This document shows positions 1 through 9,035 of a stretch of DNA of 64,000 bases, piece by piece. A program made the position numbers and the translations under genes. Position 1 is the stretch's first letter, and each line of letters opens with the position of its first letter. The notes under the pieces were generated by a model that was not told the origin of the DNA, ran no database searches, and worked only from the letters and a program-made list of their open reading frames with translations. This DNA is from Allobosea sp. (lineage in GTDB: Bacteria; Pseudomonadota; Alphaproteobacteria; Rhizobiales; Beijerinckiaceae). The stretch is from contig NZ_JAFKFX010000037.1 in the NCBI RefSeq assembly GCF_017308075.1, positions 62,001-126,000 of the forward strand, read 5' to 3'.

Positions 1-236
1 CGTTGCCGCCGCTCCCCGCAGTGATCGAGCGCGCCTCCTGGTGGGCCGAGATCTTCGAGACGCCCTGCATCGCCTATGCGCCCGACGCCGGGTCGGTGCC
101 CGCGCTGGTCGAGACCGGCGCCGAATTCCTGGCTCTGGGCGCGTGGCTCTTCGCCGAGGGTGTCGATATCCGGGCCGAGGTCGCCGCCGCCGATGCGGCG
201 ATCACCGCGCATGCCGCGCGCAAGGAGGCTCGATGA
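1..236 (+). CDS. thiE: Thiamine phosphate synthase, C-terminal part (cut by window start)
   Basis: The last 77 or so codons of an open frame that enters from outside the window. The translated tail, with WWAEIFETPCIAYAP followed by an alternation of VPALVETGAEFLALG and a short final helix, resembles the closing beta/alpha units of alphaproteobacterial ThiE-type TIM barrels. That family couples the thiazole and pyrimidine phosphates in thiamine synthesis. The catalytic N-terminal part is not visible, so the assignment rests on the tail only. The stop codon overlaps the ATG of the next gene by four bases (ATGA), which suggests co-transcription. Confidence 0.6.
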   Translation, partial: LPPLPAVIERASWWAEIFETPCIAYAPDAGSVPALVETGAEFLALGAWLFAEGVDIRAEVAAADAAITAHAARKEAR

Positions 237-1153
237 GGCTGCGCCTCGCTTTGCTGGCGCTGGCCATCACCCTGCCGGCCCGGGCGGCGGAGCCCGACCT
301 CGCTTATGGTGCCTATCAGGCCGGTCACTATCGCCGTGCCCAGACCGAAGCGCTGAAGCGGCTCGAAACCAATCCGAACGACGCTGCTGCGATGACGCTG
401 CTCGGCGAGATCTACCGCCAGGGCCTCGGCATCCGGCTTGACCCGGCCACCTCCGCCGACTGGTACCGGCTCGCCGCCGAAAGGGGCGACGTCAACGCCA
501 TCTTCGCCCTCGGCATGGCGACGCTTGAGGGCCAGGGCGTGCCGCGCGACCCCGCCAAGGCGGGCACCCTGCTGGAGAAGGCCGCCGCCGCCGGCCACCC
601 GGCCGCGAACTACAATCTCGCTCTGGCCTTGCTCGCCACCGGCCAGCCGGCCGATGACAAGCGTGCGCTCGCCTCGCTCGGCATCGCCGCCAATGCCGGG
701 ATCGGCGACGCCATGCATGCGCTCGCCGTGCTCCACAAGATCGGCCGCGGCGTTCCCGCCGATGCGGAGAAGGCGGCGCAATGGATGGCCAAGGCCGCCG
801 CCAGCGGCAATGTCGCCGGCGAGGTCGAATACGCGATCATGCTGTTCAATGGCGACGGCGTCGCCAAGGATGAGCGCGCCGCCTCGCGGCTGTTCATCCG
901 CGCCGCCAACAAGGGCAACGCCATCGCCCAGAACCGGCTGGCCAAGCTCTACCAGTTCGGCCGCACCGTGCCGCCCGACCTCGCCGAGGCCGCGGCCTGG
1001 CATCTGGCGGCCCGCGGCCAGGGCCTCGCTGATGCGACCCTGGACGAGGTGCTGGAACGGCTCTCCCCGGAGCAACTCGCCCGCGTCGCCCGCCTCGCCG
1101 CCGACCGGATCGAGGCCACGGCCTTGACGACGCCGAGCCAACCGAGCAAGTGA
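233..1153 (+). CDS. Sel1/TPR-repeat protein with signal peptide
   Basis: A 306-residue protein starting at the ATG that overlaps the upstream stop codon. Residues 1-20 form a signal peptide (MRLRLALLALAITLPARAAE), so it probably sits in the periplasm. The rest is about six Sel1-like repeats of some 36 residues, each with the pattern of a small helix pair containing G-x-GV-x-D followed by A-x-x-W/L and an AA-x-G turn; clear copies cover roughly residues 79-114, 151-187 and 188-223. Sel1 proteins are scaffolds for protein-protein contacts; no enzymatic motif is visible. A longer upstream in-frame start exists but would overlap thiE and lacks signal-peptide character. Confidence 0.85.
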   Translation: MRLRLALLALAITLPARAAEPDLAYGAYQAGHYRRAQTEALKRLETNPNDAAAMTLLGEIYRQGLGIRLDPATSADWYRLAAERGDVNAIFALGMATLEGQGVPRDPAKAGTLLEKAAAAGHPAANYNLALALLATGQPADDKRALASLGIAANAGIGDAMHALAVLHKIGRGVPADAEKAAQWMAKAAASGNVAGEVEYAIMLFNGDGVAKDERAASRLFIRAANKGNAIAQNRLAKLYQFGRTVPPDLAEAAAWHLAARGQGLADATLDEVLERLSPEQLARVARLAADRIEATALTTPSQPSK

Positions 1154-1248
1154 CGGCGGAATTCGCGCCACCCGACCGGCGCCAACTGCCCGCTCTTTGA
1201 TAGCCCACTCCCATTCTGCCGCCCCCGGCGCGCCCTGAGGTTCGTAAG

Positions 1249-2037
1249 ATGATCCGTTCCCCGCTGATGACCGTGATGACCGATGCCGTGATGAAGGCGT
1301 CGCGTTCTCTGAAGCGCGATTTCGGCGAGGTCGAGAACCTGCAGGTCCTGGCCAAGGGCCCGGGCGACTTCGTCTCCAAGGCCGACCACAAGGCCGAGGA
1401 GATCCTGCGCGCCGCCCTGGAGAAGGCCCGGCCGGGCTATGGCTTCGTCATGGAGGAGAGTGGCGTCGTCGTCGGCACCGACGAGAGCAATCGCTGGCAT
1501 ATCGACCCGCTCGACGGCACCCACAACTTCCTGCGCGGCATTCCGCACTGGAACATCTCCGTCGCCCTGGAGCGCGACAACCAGTTCGTCGCCGGCGTGG
1601 TCTACGATGCCGCCAAGGACGAGCTCTTCATCGCCGAGAAGGGCAAGGGCGCCTATGTCAACAACCGCCGCATGCGTGTCTCCGGCCGCCGCGAGTCGTC
1701 CGAGATGCTGATCGGCATGGGCGTGCCGCATATCGGCAAGGGCGGCCACCCGCTCTTCCTGCGCGAACTGGCGGCGGTGATGCCGCGCTTCGCCAATGTC
1801 CGGCGCATGGGCTCGGCCGCGCTCGACATCGCCTATGTCGCTGCCGGGCGCATGGACGCCTATTGGGAGCGCGGCCTCAACACCTGGGATTTCGGCGCGG
1901 CGGCGGTGATGGTCCGTGAAGCCGGCGGCACCTTCGGAACGCTCGACGGCAAGCAGCCGACTTCGGCCCATGACGTGATCTGCGGCAATGAAGCCGGCGA
2001 GCCCGCGCTGCGCGCCGCCCTCAAAACGGTGGTCTGA
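1249..2037 (+). CDS. Inositol monophosphatase family protein
   Basis: A 262-residue member of the Mg2+-dependent, Li+-sensitive phosphatase family (inositol monophosphatase, SuhB, CysQ and relatives). The metal-binding signatures are complete: E69-E70 in the MEES segment, the hallmark DPLDGT at 86-91, and WDFGAA at 213-218 in the C-terminal signature. Length is usual for the family. It is cytoplasmic with no signal peptide. The family covers inositol-1-phosphate, PAP and histidinol-phosphate phosphatases, which sequence motifs alone do not separate. It follows the Sel1 gene after about 95 bases and precedes the MotA/OmpA pair. Confidence 0.88.
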   Translation: MIRSPLMTVMTDAVMKASRSLKRDFGEVENLQVLAKGPGDFVSKADHKAEEILRAALEKARPGYGFVMEESGVVVGTDESNRWHIDPLDGTHNFLRGIPHWNISVALERDNQFVAGVVYDAAKDELFIAEKGKGAYVNNRRMRVSGRRESSEMLIGMGVPHIGKGGHPLFLRELAAVMPRFANVRRMGSAALDIAYVAAGRMDAYWERGLNTWDFGAAAVMVREAGGTFGTLDGKQPTSAHDVICGNEAGEPALRAALKTVV

Positions 2038-2123
2038 GGCGGGGTAGACCGCATTCGCGCTTGATCCCGGCGTGGCGGGAGGCGACATTGCCAAGGGCGG
2101 AGAAACGGAACGGAATACCACGC

Positions 2124-3143
2124 ATGGCCAATGACGAAGCGGCCCCAGAGGCCGTGGCGCGGGAGGATGCGGCTGCGGCGCCGATGCCCGCATTGCATTC
2201 CGAAACGCTCCGCTTCTCGCGGCCCTTGCGCTACTTCGTCCGGGCGCTGGTCTTCCTGGCGCTGATCGGCTTCCTGGTCTTCATCCTCCAGGGCGGTCTG
2301 CGTTCCGCTTTCATGACCAATCCGGGCCTGAACGGCCTGATCGTCGGCGCATTGCTGGTCGGCGTGCTGATCGCGCTGCGGGAGCTCTGGCGCATCGACA
2401 GCGAGGCGCGCGCCGCGACGCGGCTCGCCGCCAGCCCGGCGGACGCCGCACTTCGCCGCGCGCAGGTGATCAGCCCGCTCGCCGCGGTGTTGCCCGCACT
2501 GCAACGGCGCAGCCTCGCCTCCGACCAGGCGGCGAGCCTGCTCGAATCGATCGCCGTCAGGCTCGACGACGGCCGCGAGGTCCTGCGCTATCTCGCCGGC
2601 CTGCTCGTCTTCCTCGGCCTGCTCGGCACCTTCTGGGGCCTGCTCGACACGGTGTCCTCCGTCGGCAACGTCATCAAGTCGTTGCGCACCGGTGCCGAGG
2701 CCGGGGTCCTGTTCGACGAGCTCAAGGCCGGCCTCGCAGCGCCGCTGGCGGGCATGGGCCTGTCCTTCTCGTCCTCGCTGTTCGGCATCGCCGGCTCGCT
2801 GGTGCTGGGCTTCCTCGAACTCCAGGTCGCGCAGGCCCAGCGCCGCTTCCGCAACGAGATCGAGGGCTATCTCGGCGCCAGCACCGCCACGAGCACCAGT
2901 GCCGGCCTCGACGGCCTCGGCGAGCGCTTCGACAAGCTCCATGCCGCGATCCAGGATGGCGCCAACAGCCGCGCCGCGGCGCAGGCTATGACCAATCTGG
3001 CCGAGGGCATCCAGGGCCTCGTCCAGCACATGCGTTCCGAGCAGCAGCTGATTCGCGACTGGGTCGAAGCGCAGGCCGCCCGCGAAAAGGATCTGAAGCG
3101 CCTGATCGAACGCCTGACCGCCGACACGGTGACCGAGCCATGA
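2124..3143 (+). CDS. MotA/TolQ/ExbB-family proton channel protein
   Basis: A 339-residue inner-membrane protein. The start at 2124 is chosen because MANDEAAPEA begins a plausible cytoplasmic N-terminus, whereas the in-frame upstream start is arginine-rich and runs through intergenic sequence. Four hydrophobic segments are visible at about 37-56, 70-87, 155-176 and 205-232; the last two match the conserved MotA/TolQ/ExbB channel fold (GLLGTFWGLLDTV and PLAGMGLSFSSSLFGIAGS). A coiled tail follows. The next gene encodes a MotB/OmpA-type partner 52 bases away, so the two likely form a proton-driven complex at the peptidoglycan. No flagellar or Tol genes are nearby, and its precise role is unknown. 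Confidence 0.85.
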   Translation: MANDEAAPEAVAREDAAAAPMPALHSETLRFSRPLRYFVRALVFLALIGFLVFILQGGLRSAFMTNPGLNGLIVGALLVGVLIALRELWRIDSEARAATRLAASPADAALRRAQVISPLAAVLPALQRRSLASDQAASLLESIAVRLDDGREVLRYLAGLLVFLGLLGTFWGLLDTVSSVGNVIKSLRTGAEAGVLFDELKAGLAAPLAGMGLSFSSSLFGIAGSLVLGFLELQVAQAQRRFRNEIEGYLGASTATSTSAGLDGLGERFDKLHAAIQDGANSRAAAQAMTNLAEGIQGLVQHMRSEQQLIRDWVEAQAAREKDLKRLIERLTADTVTEP

Positions 3144-3195
3144 GCCCGGCCCGGTTCTCCGGTCCTGGCCGGTTCTGACCGCAAGGAGCTAGCGC

Positions 3196-4212
3196 ATGGC
3201 CCTGTCCCGCTCCCATCGCCGCGAGGACGTCAATTTCTGGCCGGGCTTCGTCGATGCGCTCTCGACGATGCTGATCGGCATCGTCTTCCTGCTCTCGGTC
3301 TTCGTCCTCGGCCAGTTCTTCCTGTCGCAGGAAATCTCCGGCAAGGACACGGTGCTCGACCGGCTGAACCGCCAGCTCTCCGAGCTCACCGACCTGCTGG
3401 CGCTGGAGCGCGCCGCCGGCAAGGAGGCCAAGGATTCGCTCGCTCTGCTTCAGTCGACCCTGACCACCGAGCAGGCCGAGCGCAGCCGCATCCAGGGCAT
3501 GCTCGACAGCGTCAACGGCAAGGCGCCGGCGCAGCTCGCCGAGAGCCAGAAGGCGCTCGAAGCCGAGAAGCAGCTTTCGGCGCGGGCCCAGGCCACCGTC
3601 GAGCTGGTCAACCAGCAGATCCTCGCCATGCGTCGCCAGCTCGCCGCCCTGGAGGAGGCGATCGGTGCCGCCGAGGCCAAGGACAAGGAATCGCAGACCC
3701 GCATCGCCGAGCTCGGCTCGCGCCTCAACGTCGCCCTCGCCCAGCGCGTCCAGGAGCTGGCGCGCTACCGCTCCGACTTCTTCGGCCGGCTGCGCCAAGT
3801 GCTCGGCACCAGGCCCGACATCCGCGTCGTCGGCGACCGTTTCGTCTTCCAGTCCGAGGTCTTCTTCGATGCCGGTCAGGCGGTGCTGAAGCCGGAAGGC
3901 CGTGCCGAGCTCGACAAGCTCGGCACGATCATCGCCGATCTCGGCAGCGAGATGCCGCCGGACATTCCCTGGATCCTGCGCGTCGACGGCCATACCGACA
4001 ACCGCCCGATCCGCTCGGCCCAGTTCCCCTCGAACTGGCATCTCTCGACCGCGCGTGCCGTCGCCGTGGTCGAGTATCTGATCACCAAGGGCATCCCGGC
4101 CGACCGCATTGCCGCAACCGGCTTCGGCGAGTTCCAGCCGCTCGACGTCGCCAACAATGACGAGGCCTGGCGCCGCAACCGCCGCATCGAGTTCAAGATC
4201 ACCGAGCGCTGA
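3196..4212 (+). CDS. OmpA/MotB-like peptidoglycan-binding protein
   Basis: A 338-residue partner of the preceding channel protein. One N-terminal membrane helix (about residues 15-43, GFVDALSTMLIGIVFLLSVF) contains an aspartate, D20, at the place where MotB-type stators carry their proton-binding residue. Residues 45-200 are a long charged, probably coiled-coil stalk. The C-terminal 120 residues are an OmpA-type peptidoglycan-binding domain, with FFDAGQAVLKPEG, VDGHTDNRPI and a closing RRNRRIEFKITER. The last 33 bases of this gene recur almost exactly at 9036-9068. Confidence 0.88.
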   Translation: MALSRSHRREDVNFWPGFVDALSTMLIGIVFLLSVFVLGQFFLSQEISGKDTVLDRLNRQLSELTDLLALERAAGKEAKDSLALLQSTLTTEQAERSRIQGMLDSVNGKAPAQLAESQKALEAEKQLSARAQATVELVNQQILAMRRQLAALEEAIGAAEAKDKESQTRIAELGSRLNVALAQRVQELARYRSDFFGRLRQVLGTRPDIRVVGDRFVFQSEVFFDAGQAVLKPEGRAELDKLGTIIADLGSEMPPDIPWILRVDGHTDNRPIRSAQFPSNWHLSTARAVAVVEYLITKGIPADRIAATGFGEFQPLDVANNDEAWRRNRRIEFKITER

Positions 4213-4225
4213 GGCGCACCGGAAA

Positions 4226-4249
4226 CGAATGCGGCCGGAGCCGCATTCG
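4226..4249. terminator. Stem-loop between convergent genes
   Basis: A perfect 10-bp inverted repeat, CGAATGCGGC / GCCGCATTCG, with a four-base CGGA loop. It lies between the OmpA-like gene and the convergent acetyltransferase gene. No T-run follows, so it is at best a weak or bidirectional terminator. Confidence 0.45.
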
Positions 4250-4282
4250 CGAGGAACGGCAGGGCGACGCCCGGCCGGGCCA

Positions 4283-4735
4283 TCAGGCCTTCAGGCGCAG
4301 CTGCGCGTTCTCGAACGGCAGGCCCTCATCGTCCTGCGCCCTTCTCGACTGCTCCTCGAAGCCGAGGGCCTCGTAGAAGCGAAGGGCCTGGACGTTGCCG
4401 GTATAGACCTCCAGCAAGAGCTCGCCCTTCAGCTTCAGCGCCTGGGCGACCAGGGTCCGGCCGATGCCATGCCCTTGCTGGCCGGGCGCGACGAACAGCC
4501 CACCGATGAAGTTGTCGAGGAGACTGACGAAGCCGACCGGCTCTCCGGCGCGGCAGGCCACGAAGGTCTCAGCCTCGGGGAGATATTTCGTCTCGATCAG
4601 GACGCGCTGCTCACGCAGGCGCTCCTCGCCGATGAAGGGGTGGGCCAGAAGCGAAGCTGCGAACCAGATGGCCGACAGCGTTTCGAGATCCGTCGACGCC
4701 TCATAGGCGCGGATCGTGATTTCCACGTTTTTCAT
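4283..4735 (-). CDS. GNAT family N-acetyltransferase
   Basis: A 150-residue protein with the Gcn5-related acetyltransferase fold. The acetyl-CoA pyrophosphate-binding motif A is clear at about residues 83-99 (VAPGQQGHGIGRTLVAQ, the Q-x-x-G-x-G/A pattern), followed by the usual VYTGNVQALRFYEALGF motif B segment near the end. Length is that of a single-domain GNAT. The acceptor substrate cannot be told from sequence. It is transcribed toward the OmpA-like gene. Confidence 0.88.
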   Translation of the reverse strand: MKNVEITIRAYEASTDLETLSAIWFAASLLAHPFIGEERLREQRVLIETKYLPEAETFVACRAGEPVGFVSLLDNFIGGLFVAPGQQGHGIGRTLVAQALKLKGELLLEVYTGNVQALRFYEALGFEEQSRRAQDDEGLPFENAQLRLKA

Positions 4736-4910
4736 GATGTTTCCGCAGATGGGAATGCAAGCAGAGAAGCCCCTTGGGGGGCTGATGACACCGCTGGATG
4801 CGGTTCAGACGAGGCCTCTGCGCATAAACTTCCTTCTGCCGATGGCAGGCCTGTAGCGCCGGAGCCGGCAGATCTCAAGGGCCTTTCCGGAACCTGATCC
4901 TCCCAGCCGG

Positions 4911-4944
4911 AAAAAAGCGCCCGCAGGCTGGGCCTGCGGGCGCT
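4911..4944 (-). terminator. Rho-independent terminator of the tct operon
   Basis: A perfect 13-bp inverted repeat (4916-4928 and 4932-4944) with a three-base loop. On the minus strand it is followed by six T residues (the A-run at 4911-4916), the classic intrinsic terminator layout. It lies about 65 bases downstream of tctA, which ends at 5010. Confidence 0.8.
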
Positions 4945-5009
4945 ACAAATCCGGTGCCGTCCTCTTGCGCTGCGCGACGCCGGGCAGCGCGAGCAGGGGC
5001 GATATGTCC

Positions 5010-6518
5010 CTACAGGTCCTGCGCCGTGACCTCGCGGCGCCGCCCTCCCCGTACCGAGGCGAGAATCGTCCAGGCGACGATGCCGATCGTGACCGTCGCC
5101 AGCACCGCGGCGATCGGCCGGTCGACGAGGCCGAGCAGGCTGCCATCGGACTTGATCATCGAGTTGATGAAATACTCCTCCAGCAGCGGCCCGAGCACCA
5201 CGCCGAGGATCACCGGCGCGACCGGAAAACCGTTCTCCTCCATCACGAAGGCGAGCACGCCGAAGGCCAGCATCAGTCCGACATCGAACAGCGAGTTGTT
5301 GATCGCGTAGGAGCCGAGGATGGCGAAGACCAGGATGATCGGCATCAGGACCTTGCGCGGCACCGTCAGCACCTTCGAGGCGACCTTGATGATCGCCCAG
5401 CCGAGCGGGAGCATCATCAGATTGGCGATGACGAAGACGAGGAAGAGCGCATAGACGTTCTGCGGGTTGCTGACGAAGATCGTCGGCCCCGGCGCCATGT
5501 TCTTCATCATCAGCACGCCGATGGCGATGGCCGTGATCGAATCGCCGGGAATCCCGAAGACCAGCGCCGGGATCCAGGCGCCGGCGAGCGAGGAATTGTT
5601 CGAGGCACCGGCCTCGATCAGCCCTTCCGGATGGCCCGTTCCGAACTTCTCCGGCTCCTTCGAGAAGCGCTTGCTCATCGCATAGGACATCCAGGCCGCC
5701 ATGTCGGCGCCGCTGCCCGGCTGGATGCCGACCACCGTGCCGAGCGCGCTGCCGCGCAGGAGCTGCACCGGATACTGCTTGGTCAGCCGCCACATATTGG
5801 CGAAGATCGGCCCGATCTTCTTGATCTTGATCTGCGGCGCGCTGCCATCGGCGATCATGTGGCGCATCACCTCCGAGCAGGCGAACATGCCGACCATCAT
5901 CGGGATCAGCGAGACGCCGCCGAGCATCTCGGTGGAATCGAAGGTGAAGCGCGGCTGGCCGGCCGGATTGTTCATCCCGACCATGGCGATCATCAGCCCG
6001 AGCAGCAGCGCGATGCAGGCCTTGAGCGGCGTCGAGGAACCGATGAACACGGCGCCGCCGAGCCCGAGCATGACGATCCAGAAGAATTCCACCGAGCCGA
6101 AGCCCAGCGCGAAATCGGCGATCGCCGGGGCGGCCGCCATCATCACTGCCGTGCCGAAGAGTCCGCCCAGCACCGAGAACCAGAGGCCAATGCCGAGCGC
6201 GAGCTCCGGCTCGCCGCGCTGGGTCATCTTGTAGGAATCCTCGACATAGGCCGCCGAGGCCGGCGTGCCGGGAATGCGCAGCAGGCAGCCTGGAATGTCG
6301 CCGGAGAAGATCGCCATGGTCGAGGTGGTGACGATCGCGGCGATCGCCGGCACCGGCGGCATGAAGAAGGTCAGCGGTACCAGCAGCGCCGTCGCCATCG
6401 TCGCCGACAGGCCGGGAATGCAGCCGACGACCAGGCCGTAGATCGCGGAGGCGGTGATGACGAAGAGCACATAGGGATCGAGCACCATCCCCAGCGCGGT
6501 CACATAAGCGTCGAGCAT
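5010..6518 (-). CDS. tctA: Tripartite tricarboxylate transporter, large permease TctA
   Basis: A 502-residue inner-membrane protein, the usual TctA length, made almost entirely of hydrophobic segments. The hallmark N-terminal region GLVVGCIPGLSATMATALL and the internal GIQPGSGADMAAWMSYAMSK both match the family, as does the repeated GIPGDSITAIAIG. TctA forms the transport path of cation-coupled tripartite carboxylate importers. It is the last gene of the operon GntR-tctC-tctB-tctA, four bases after tctB, and is followed by an intrinsic terminator. Family members take citrate, tartrate, terephthalate and many others, so the substrate is open. Confidence 0.95.
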   Translation of the reverse strand: MLDAYVTALGMVLDPYVLFVITASAIYGLVVGCIPGLSATMATALLVPLTFFMPPVPAIAAIVTTSTMAIFSGDIPGCLLRIPGTPASAAYVEDSYKMTQRGEPELALGIGLWFSVLGGLFGTAVMMAAAPAIADFALGFGSVEFFWIVMLGLGGAVFIGSSTPLKACIALLLGLMIAMVGMNNPAGQPRFTFDSTEMLGGVSLIPMMVGMFACSEVMRHMIADGSAPQIKIKKIGPIFANMWRLTKQYPVQLLRGSALGTVVGIQPGSGADMAAWMSYAMSKRFSKEPEKFGTGHPEGLIEAGASNNSSLAGAWIPALVFGIPGDSITAIAIGVLMMKNMAPGPTIFVSNPQNVYALFLVFVIANLMMLPLGWAIIKVASKVLTVPRKVLMPIILVFAILGSYAINNSLFDVGLMLAFGVLAFVMEENGFPVAPVILGVVLGPLLEEYFINSMIKSDGSLLGLVDRPIAAVLATVTIGIVAWTILASVRGGRRREVTAQDL

Positions 6519-6522
6519 GGTC

Positions 6523-7002
6523 TCACCAGCGCACGGGTTCGAGCAGCCCCCAGGGCAATTGCACCCCGAGGCCGAGATAGAAGATCGAATGCATCACCAG
6601 CGCGGCGGCGAGCGCGAGCGGCACGGCGAGCTTTGGCCGGACGCCGCCGGCGAGGAAGAGTACGGCCAGGATCACCGACCCGGCGATCAGGAAGCCGAGC
6701 GCTTCCGAGGCAAACACGTAGAACAGCACCGCGCCGGGCACGAGCAGGAGCCTGACGAGCGCAACGGGGCTCCGCGCCCAGTCGGCCAGCGCCAGCGCCG
6801 GCCCACGCTCGGGCGCGCGGGCGCCCTGCCAGGCGAGCAGCGTGGCGCAGAGCACCAGGAAGCCGGCGAGGATCAGCGGAAAGGCGGAAGGGCCGAGCGG
6901 CTGCTGCGACGGATTGGGCAGGTTCCAGGAGCCGGCAGCGAAGAGGCCGGCAACCACCAGGAAGATCAGCCCGGCGACGAGATCATTGAACTTCATGCGC
7001 AT
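6523..7002 (-). CDS. tctB: Tripartite tricarboxylate transporter, small permease TctB
   Basis: A 159-residue membrane protein with four to five hydrophobic segments; it opens with MRMKFNDLVAGLIFLVVAGL, the typical TctB beginning, and has the internal PFPLxxAGxLVLC-like stretch (SAFPLILAGFLVLCATL). It is encoded between tctC and tctA with only four bases before tctA, and supplies the small integral subunit of the same importer. Confidence 0.92.
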   Translation of the reverse strand: MRMKFNDLVAGLIFLVVAGLFAAGSWNLPNPSQQPLGPSAFPLILAGFLVLCATLLAWQGARAPERGPALALADWARSPVALVRLLLVPGAVLFYVFASEALGFLIAGSVILAVLFLAGGVRPKLAVPLALAAALVMHSIFYLGLGVQLPWGLLEPVRW

Positions 7003-7070
7003 TTGCCCGGATGAGCGAGCGGAGCGCCGGGACGGCGCTCCGCAAGGAATAAGGCGAGCGAGTCTCGCTG

Positions 7071-8039
7071 CTACTGGCGCAGGCGCAGGCCGAGCGCGCC
7101 CATGATCTCGCCATTGTTCTTGTGCTGCGTGGCGAGGAACTCGCCGAAGGCCGGGCCCTTGGCATAAGCATGGCCGAAGCCGCGCTCGGCGAGGAACTTC
7201 TTGTATTCCTCGGAATTCGCGACCTTGTCGGCCGCCTCGACCAGCTTGGCGGTGATCTCGGCCGGAACCCCGGCCGGCGCCGCGAGGCCACGCCAGGTGC
7301 CGCCCTCGTAGTCCTTGCCGATCGCGTCCTTGACGGTCGGAACGGCCGGGAAGGCGCCGATCTTCTCCTTCGACATCACGGCGAGCGACTTGACCCGGCC
7401 GGCATCGAACATCGGCTTGCCTTCCGGCAGCGAGGACGGGACGATCTGCACGCCGCCCGAGGCCAGCTCCTGGAAGCCCGGGGCCGCGCCCTGGCTCGGC
7501 ACCACCACGACGGCCTTGGGGTCGATGCCCTCGAGCTGGAGCAGGCCCGCGAAGGCGAGGTGATAGGCGGCGCCGGCAGCCATGCCGGAGAGCTTGTACT
7601 TGCCGACCGGCTGCTTCTTGATGTCGTCGAGCGCGGCGCGCAGATCGCCCCAGGGCGAGTTCGCCGCGACGTTGAAGGCGGCGGAATCGAAGTTCACCAG
7701 CGCGATCGGCGTCAGCTTCTCATAGGTGAAGGGGGCGGTGTTCGACCAGTAGAAGGTCGTGACCTCCGCCGTGGCGAGGCCGATCGTGTAGCCGTCCGGC
7801 TTGGCGTTGACCATTTCTGTATGGCCGACGACACCGCCGCCGCCGGTGCGGTTGACGACGTTGACCGGCTTGCCGAGCTCCTTCTCGAGTCCGGCAGCGA
7901 CCATGCGTGCCACCGCGTCGGTACCGCCGCCGGCGGCCCAGGGCACGACCAGCGTGATCGGGCGCTCGGGCCAGGCCGCGCTCGCCGAGAAGCTCGTGGC
8001 CGCGAGGGCGGCCGCCATCATCAGGCTCTTCAGTTTCAT
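7071..8039 (-). CDS. tctC: Tripartite tricarboxylate transporter receptor TctC
   Basis: A 322-residue periplasmic binding protein. Residues 1-22 are a signal peptide ending SASA. The mature start WPERPITLVVPWAAGGGTD is the diagnostic TctC/Bug opening, and NRTGGGGVVGHTEMVNAKPDG follows as expected. It lies 68 bases before tctB and directly after the GntR gene. Being with cognate permeases, it is more likely a working receptor than one of the many orphan Bug proteins. Confidence 0.93.
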   Translation of the reverse strand: MKLKSLMMAAALAATSFSASAAWPERPITLVVPWAAGGGTDAVARMVAAGLEKELGKPVNVVNRTGGGGVVGHTEMVNAKPDGYTIGLATAEVTTFYWSNTAPFTYEKLTPIALVNFDSAAFNVAANSPWGDLRAALDDIKKQPVGKYKLSGMAAGAAYHLAFAGLLQLEGIDPKAVVVVPSQGAAPGFQELASGGVQIVPSSLPEGKPMFDAGRVKSLAVMSKEKIGAFPAVPTVKDAIGKDYEGGTWRGLAAPAGVPAEITAKLVEAADKVANSEEYKKFLAERGFGHAYAKGPAFGEFLATQHKNNGEIMGALGLRLRQ

Positions 8040-8049
8040 CTCGTTCTCC

Positions 8050-8775
8050 CTAGGGTTTGTCGTTCTCGGTTCGCGCCGGCTTCAGGCTGCCGGAGAGGAG
8101 GTGCTGCTGGGTGTAGCCGAGCAATTCTTCCATCGCCCGGCGCGCCCTCGCGGGGTCGCGGGCGGAAATCGCCTGCGCCACGGCCGCATGATTTGCGAGA
8201 TTGCCGGCAAAGACGCCGACCGTGATGTCGAAGAGCGCGCTCAGAATGGTGTCGATCACGCCGCGGAAGCTGCGCAGGATCGGATTGTGCGTGGCGTCGA
8301 TGATGGCGAGGTGGAACGCCTTGTCGGCAGCGATCGCGGCGGCCGGATCGTCCTGCCCGCGCTCCATCGCGGCGAGAGCAGCCTCGATCCGGGCGCAGTC
8401 CTCCGCCGTCGCCCGCTCGGCCGCCAGCGCCGCGGCGGCCGGCTCGATGATGGCGCGGGTCTCGTCGAGGGCCAGCAGGATCTCGTCGCCGAGGCCGTCG
8501 CCGCCGCGCAGCCAGCCGAGCACGTCGCGGTCGAGCATCGACCAGTCATGGGCGGGGCGGACATGGGTGCCATGGCGCGGGCGTACGCTGACCAGCCCCT
8601 TGGCGGCCAGGATCTTCACGGCTTCGCGCACCACGCCACGCCCAGCCTGGTAACGCGCCTCGAGCTCGTGCTCGGGCGGCAGCGCCGCGCCGGGAGCGAC
8701 CTCGCCACGCACGATCGCCGCGCCGAGATGGGCGACGATCGCACCGATCTTGCCGGGCTTCACGCCACGCCGCAT
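8050..8775 (-). CDS. GntR/FadR-family regulator of the tct operon
   Basis: A 241-residue protein. The start at 8775 is preceded by GGGAGGCGGA, a strong ribosome-binding site; a longer in-frame start lacks one. The N-terminal winged helix (about residues 18-75, LPPEHELEARYQAGRGVVREA then RPRHGTHVRP) is GntR type. The C-terminal helical FCD domain carries the acidic and histidine residues (AADKAFHLAI, NHAAVAQAI) that often bind a metal and a carboxylate ligand. It is 10 bases ahead of tctC, so it most likely controls that operon and itself. A palindrome at 8854-8866 is a candidate operator. Confidence 0.88.
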   Translation of the reverse strand: MRRGVKPGKIGAIVAHLGAAIVRGEVAPGAALPPEHELEARYQAGRGVVREAVKILAAKGLVSVRPRHGTHVRPAHDWSMLDRDVLGWLRGGDGLGDEILLALDETRAIIEPAAAALAAERATAEDCARIEAALAAMERGQDDPAAAIAADKAFHLAIIDATHNPILRSFRGVIDTILSALFDITVGVFAGNLANHAAVAQAISARDPARARRAMEELLGYTQQHLLSGSLKPARTENDKP

Positions 8776-8849
8776 TCCGCCTCCCTGACTTCGCCTTGTT
8801 GGCTTCGTGTCAGCTCTTTCGCACAGCGCGGGACCACCTGCAATCATTC

Positions 8850-8870
8850 ATCCGATGTTTAACATCCGAT
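8850..8870. promoter_or_regulatory. Candidate GntR operator upstream of the tct operon
   Basis: A 13-bp palindrome GATGTTTAACATC at 8854-8866, flanked by a direct repeat of ATCCGAT (8850-8856 and 8864-8870). It lies about 80 bases upstream of the GntR start codon in a locally AT-richer stretch, the position expected for an autoregulatory FadR-type site. Confidence 0.45.
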
Positions 8871-9035
8871 CTTTGACGGAGCCTGCGCGGAACATCACGG
8901 AGCGGACCACGCTCTGGCGGGCTGGCGGGCTTGGAAGGCCCCCGTCATGGCGGCGGGAACGAACCAGCCACGCCGGCCGCCGATGCCTTCCGGCACGGCT
9001 GTGCTAGAGCTTGCCATCCATCGCCAGCGGCAGGC

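Noticed and set aside
4965-6755. Long plus-strand open frame antisense to tctA
   Set aside because: Product is an Arg/Asp/Glu/His-rich low-complexity chain typical of antisense frames in GC-rich DNA; the opposite strand encodes intact TctA.
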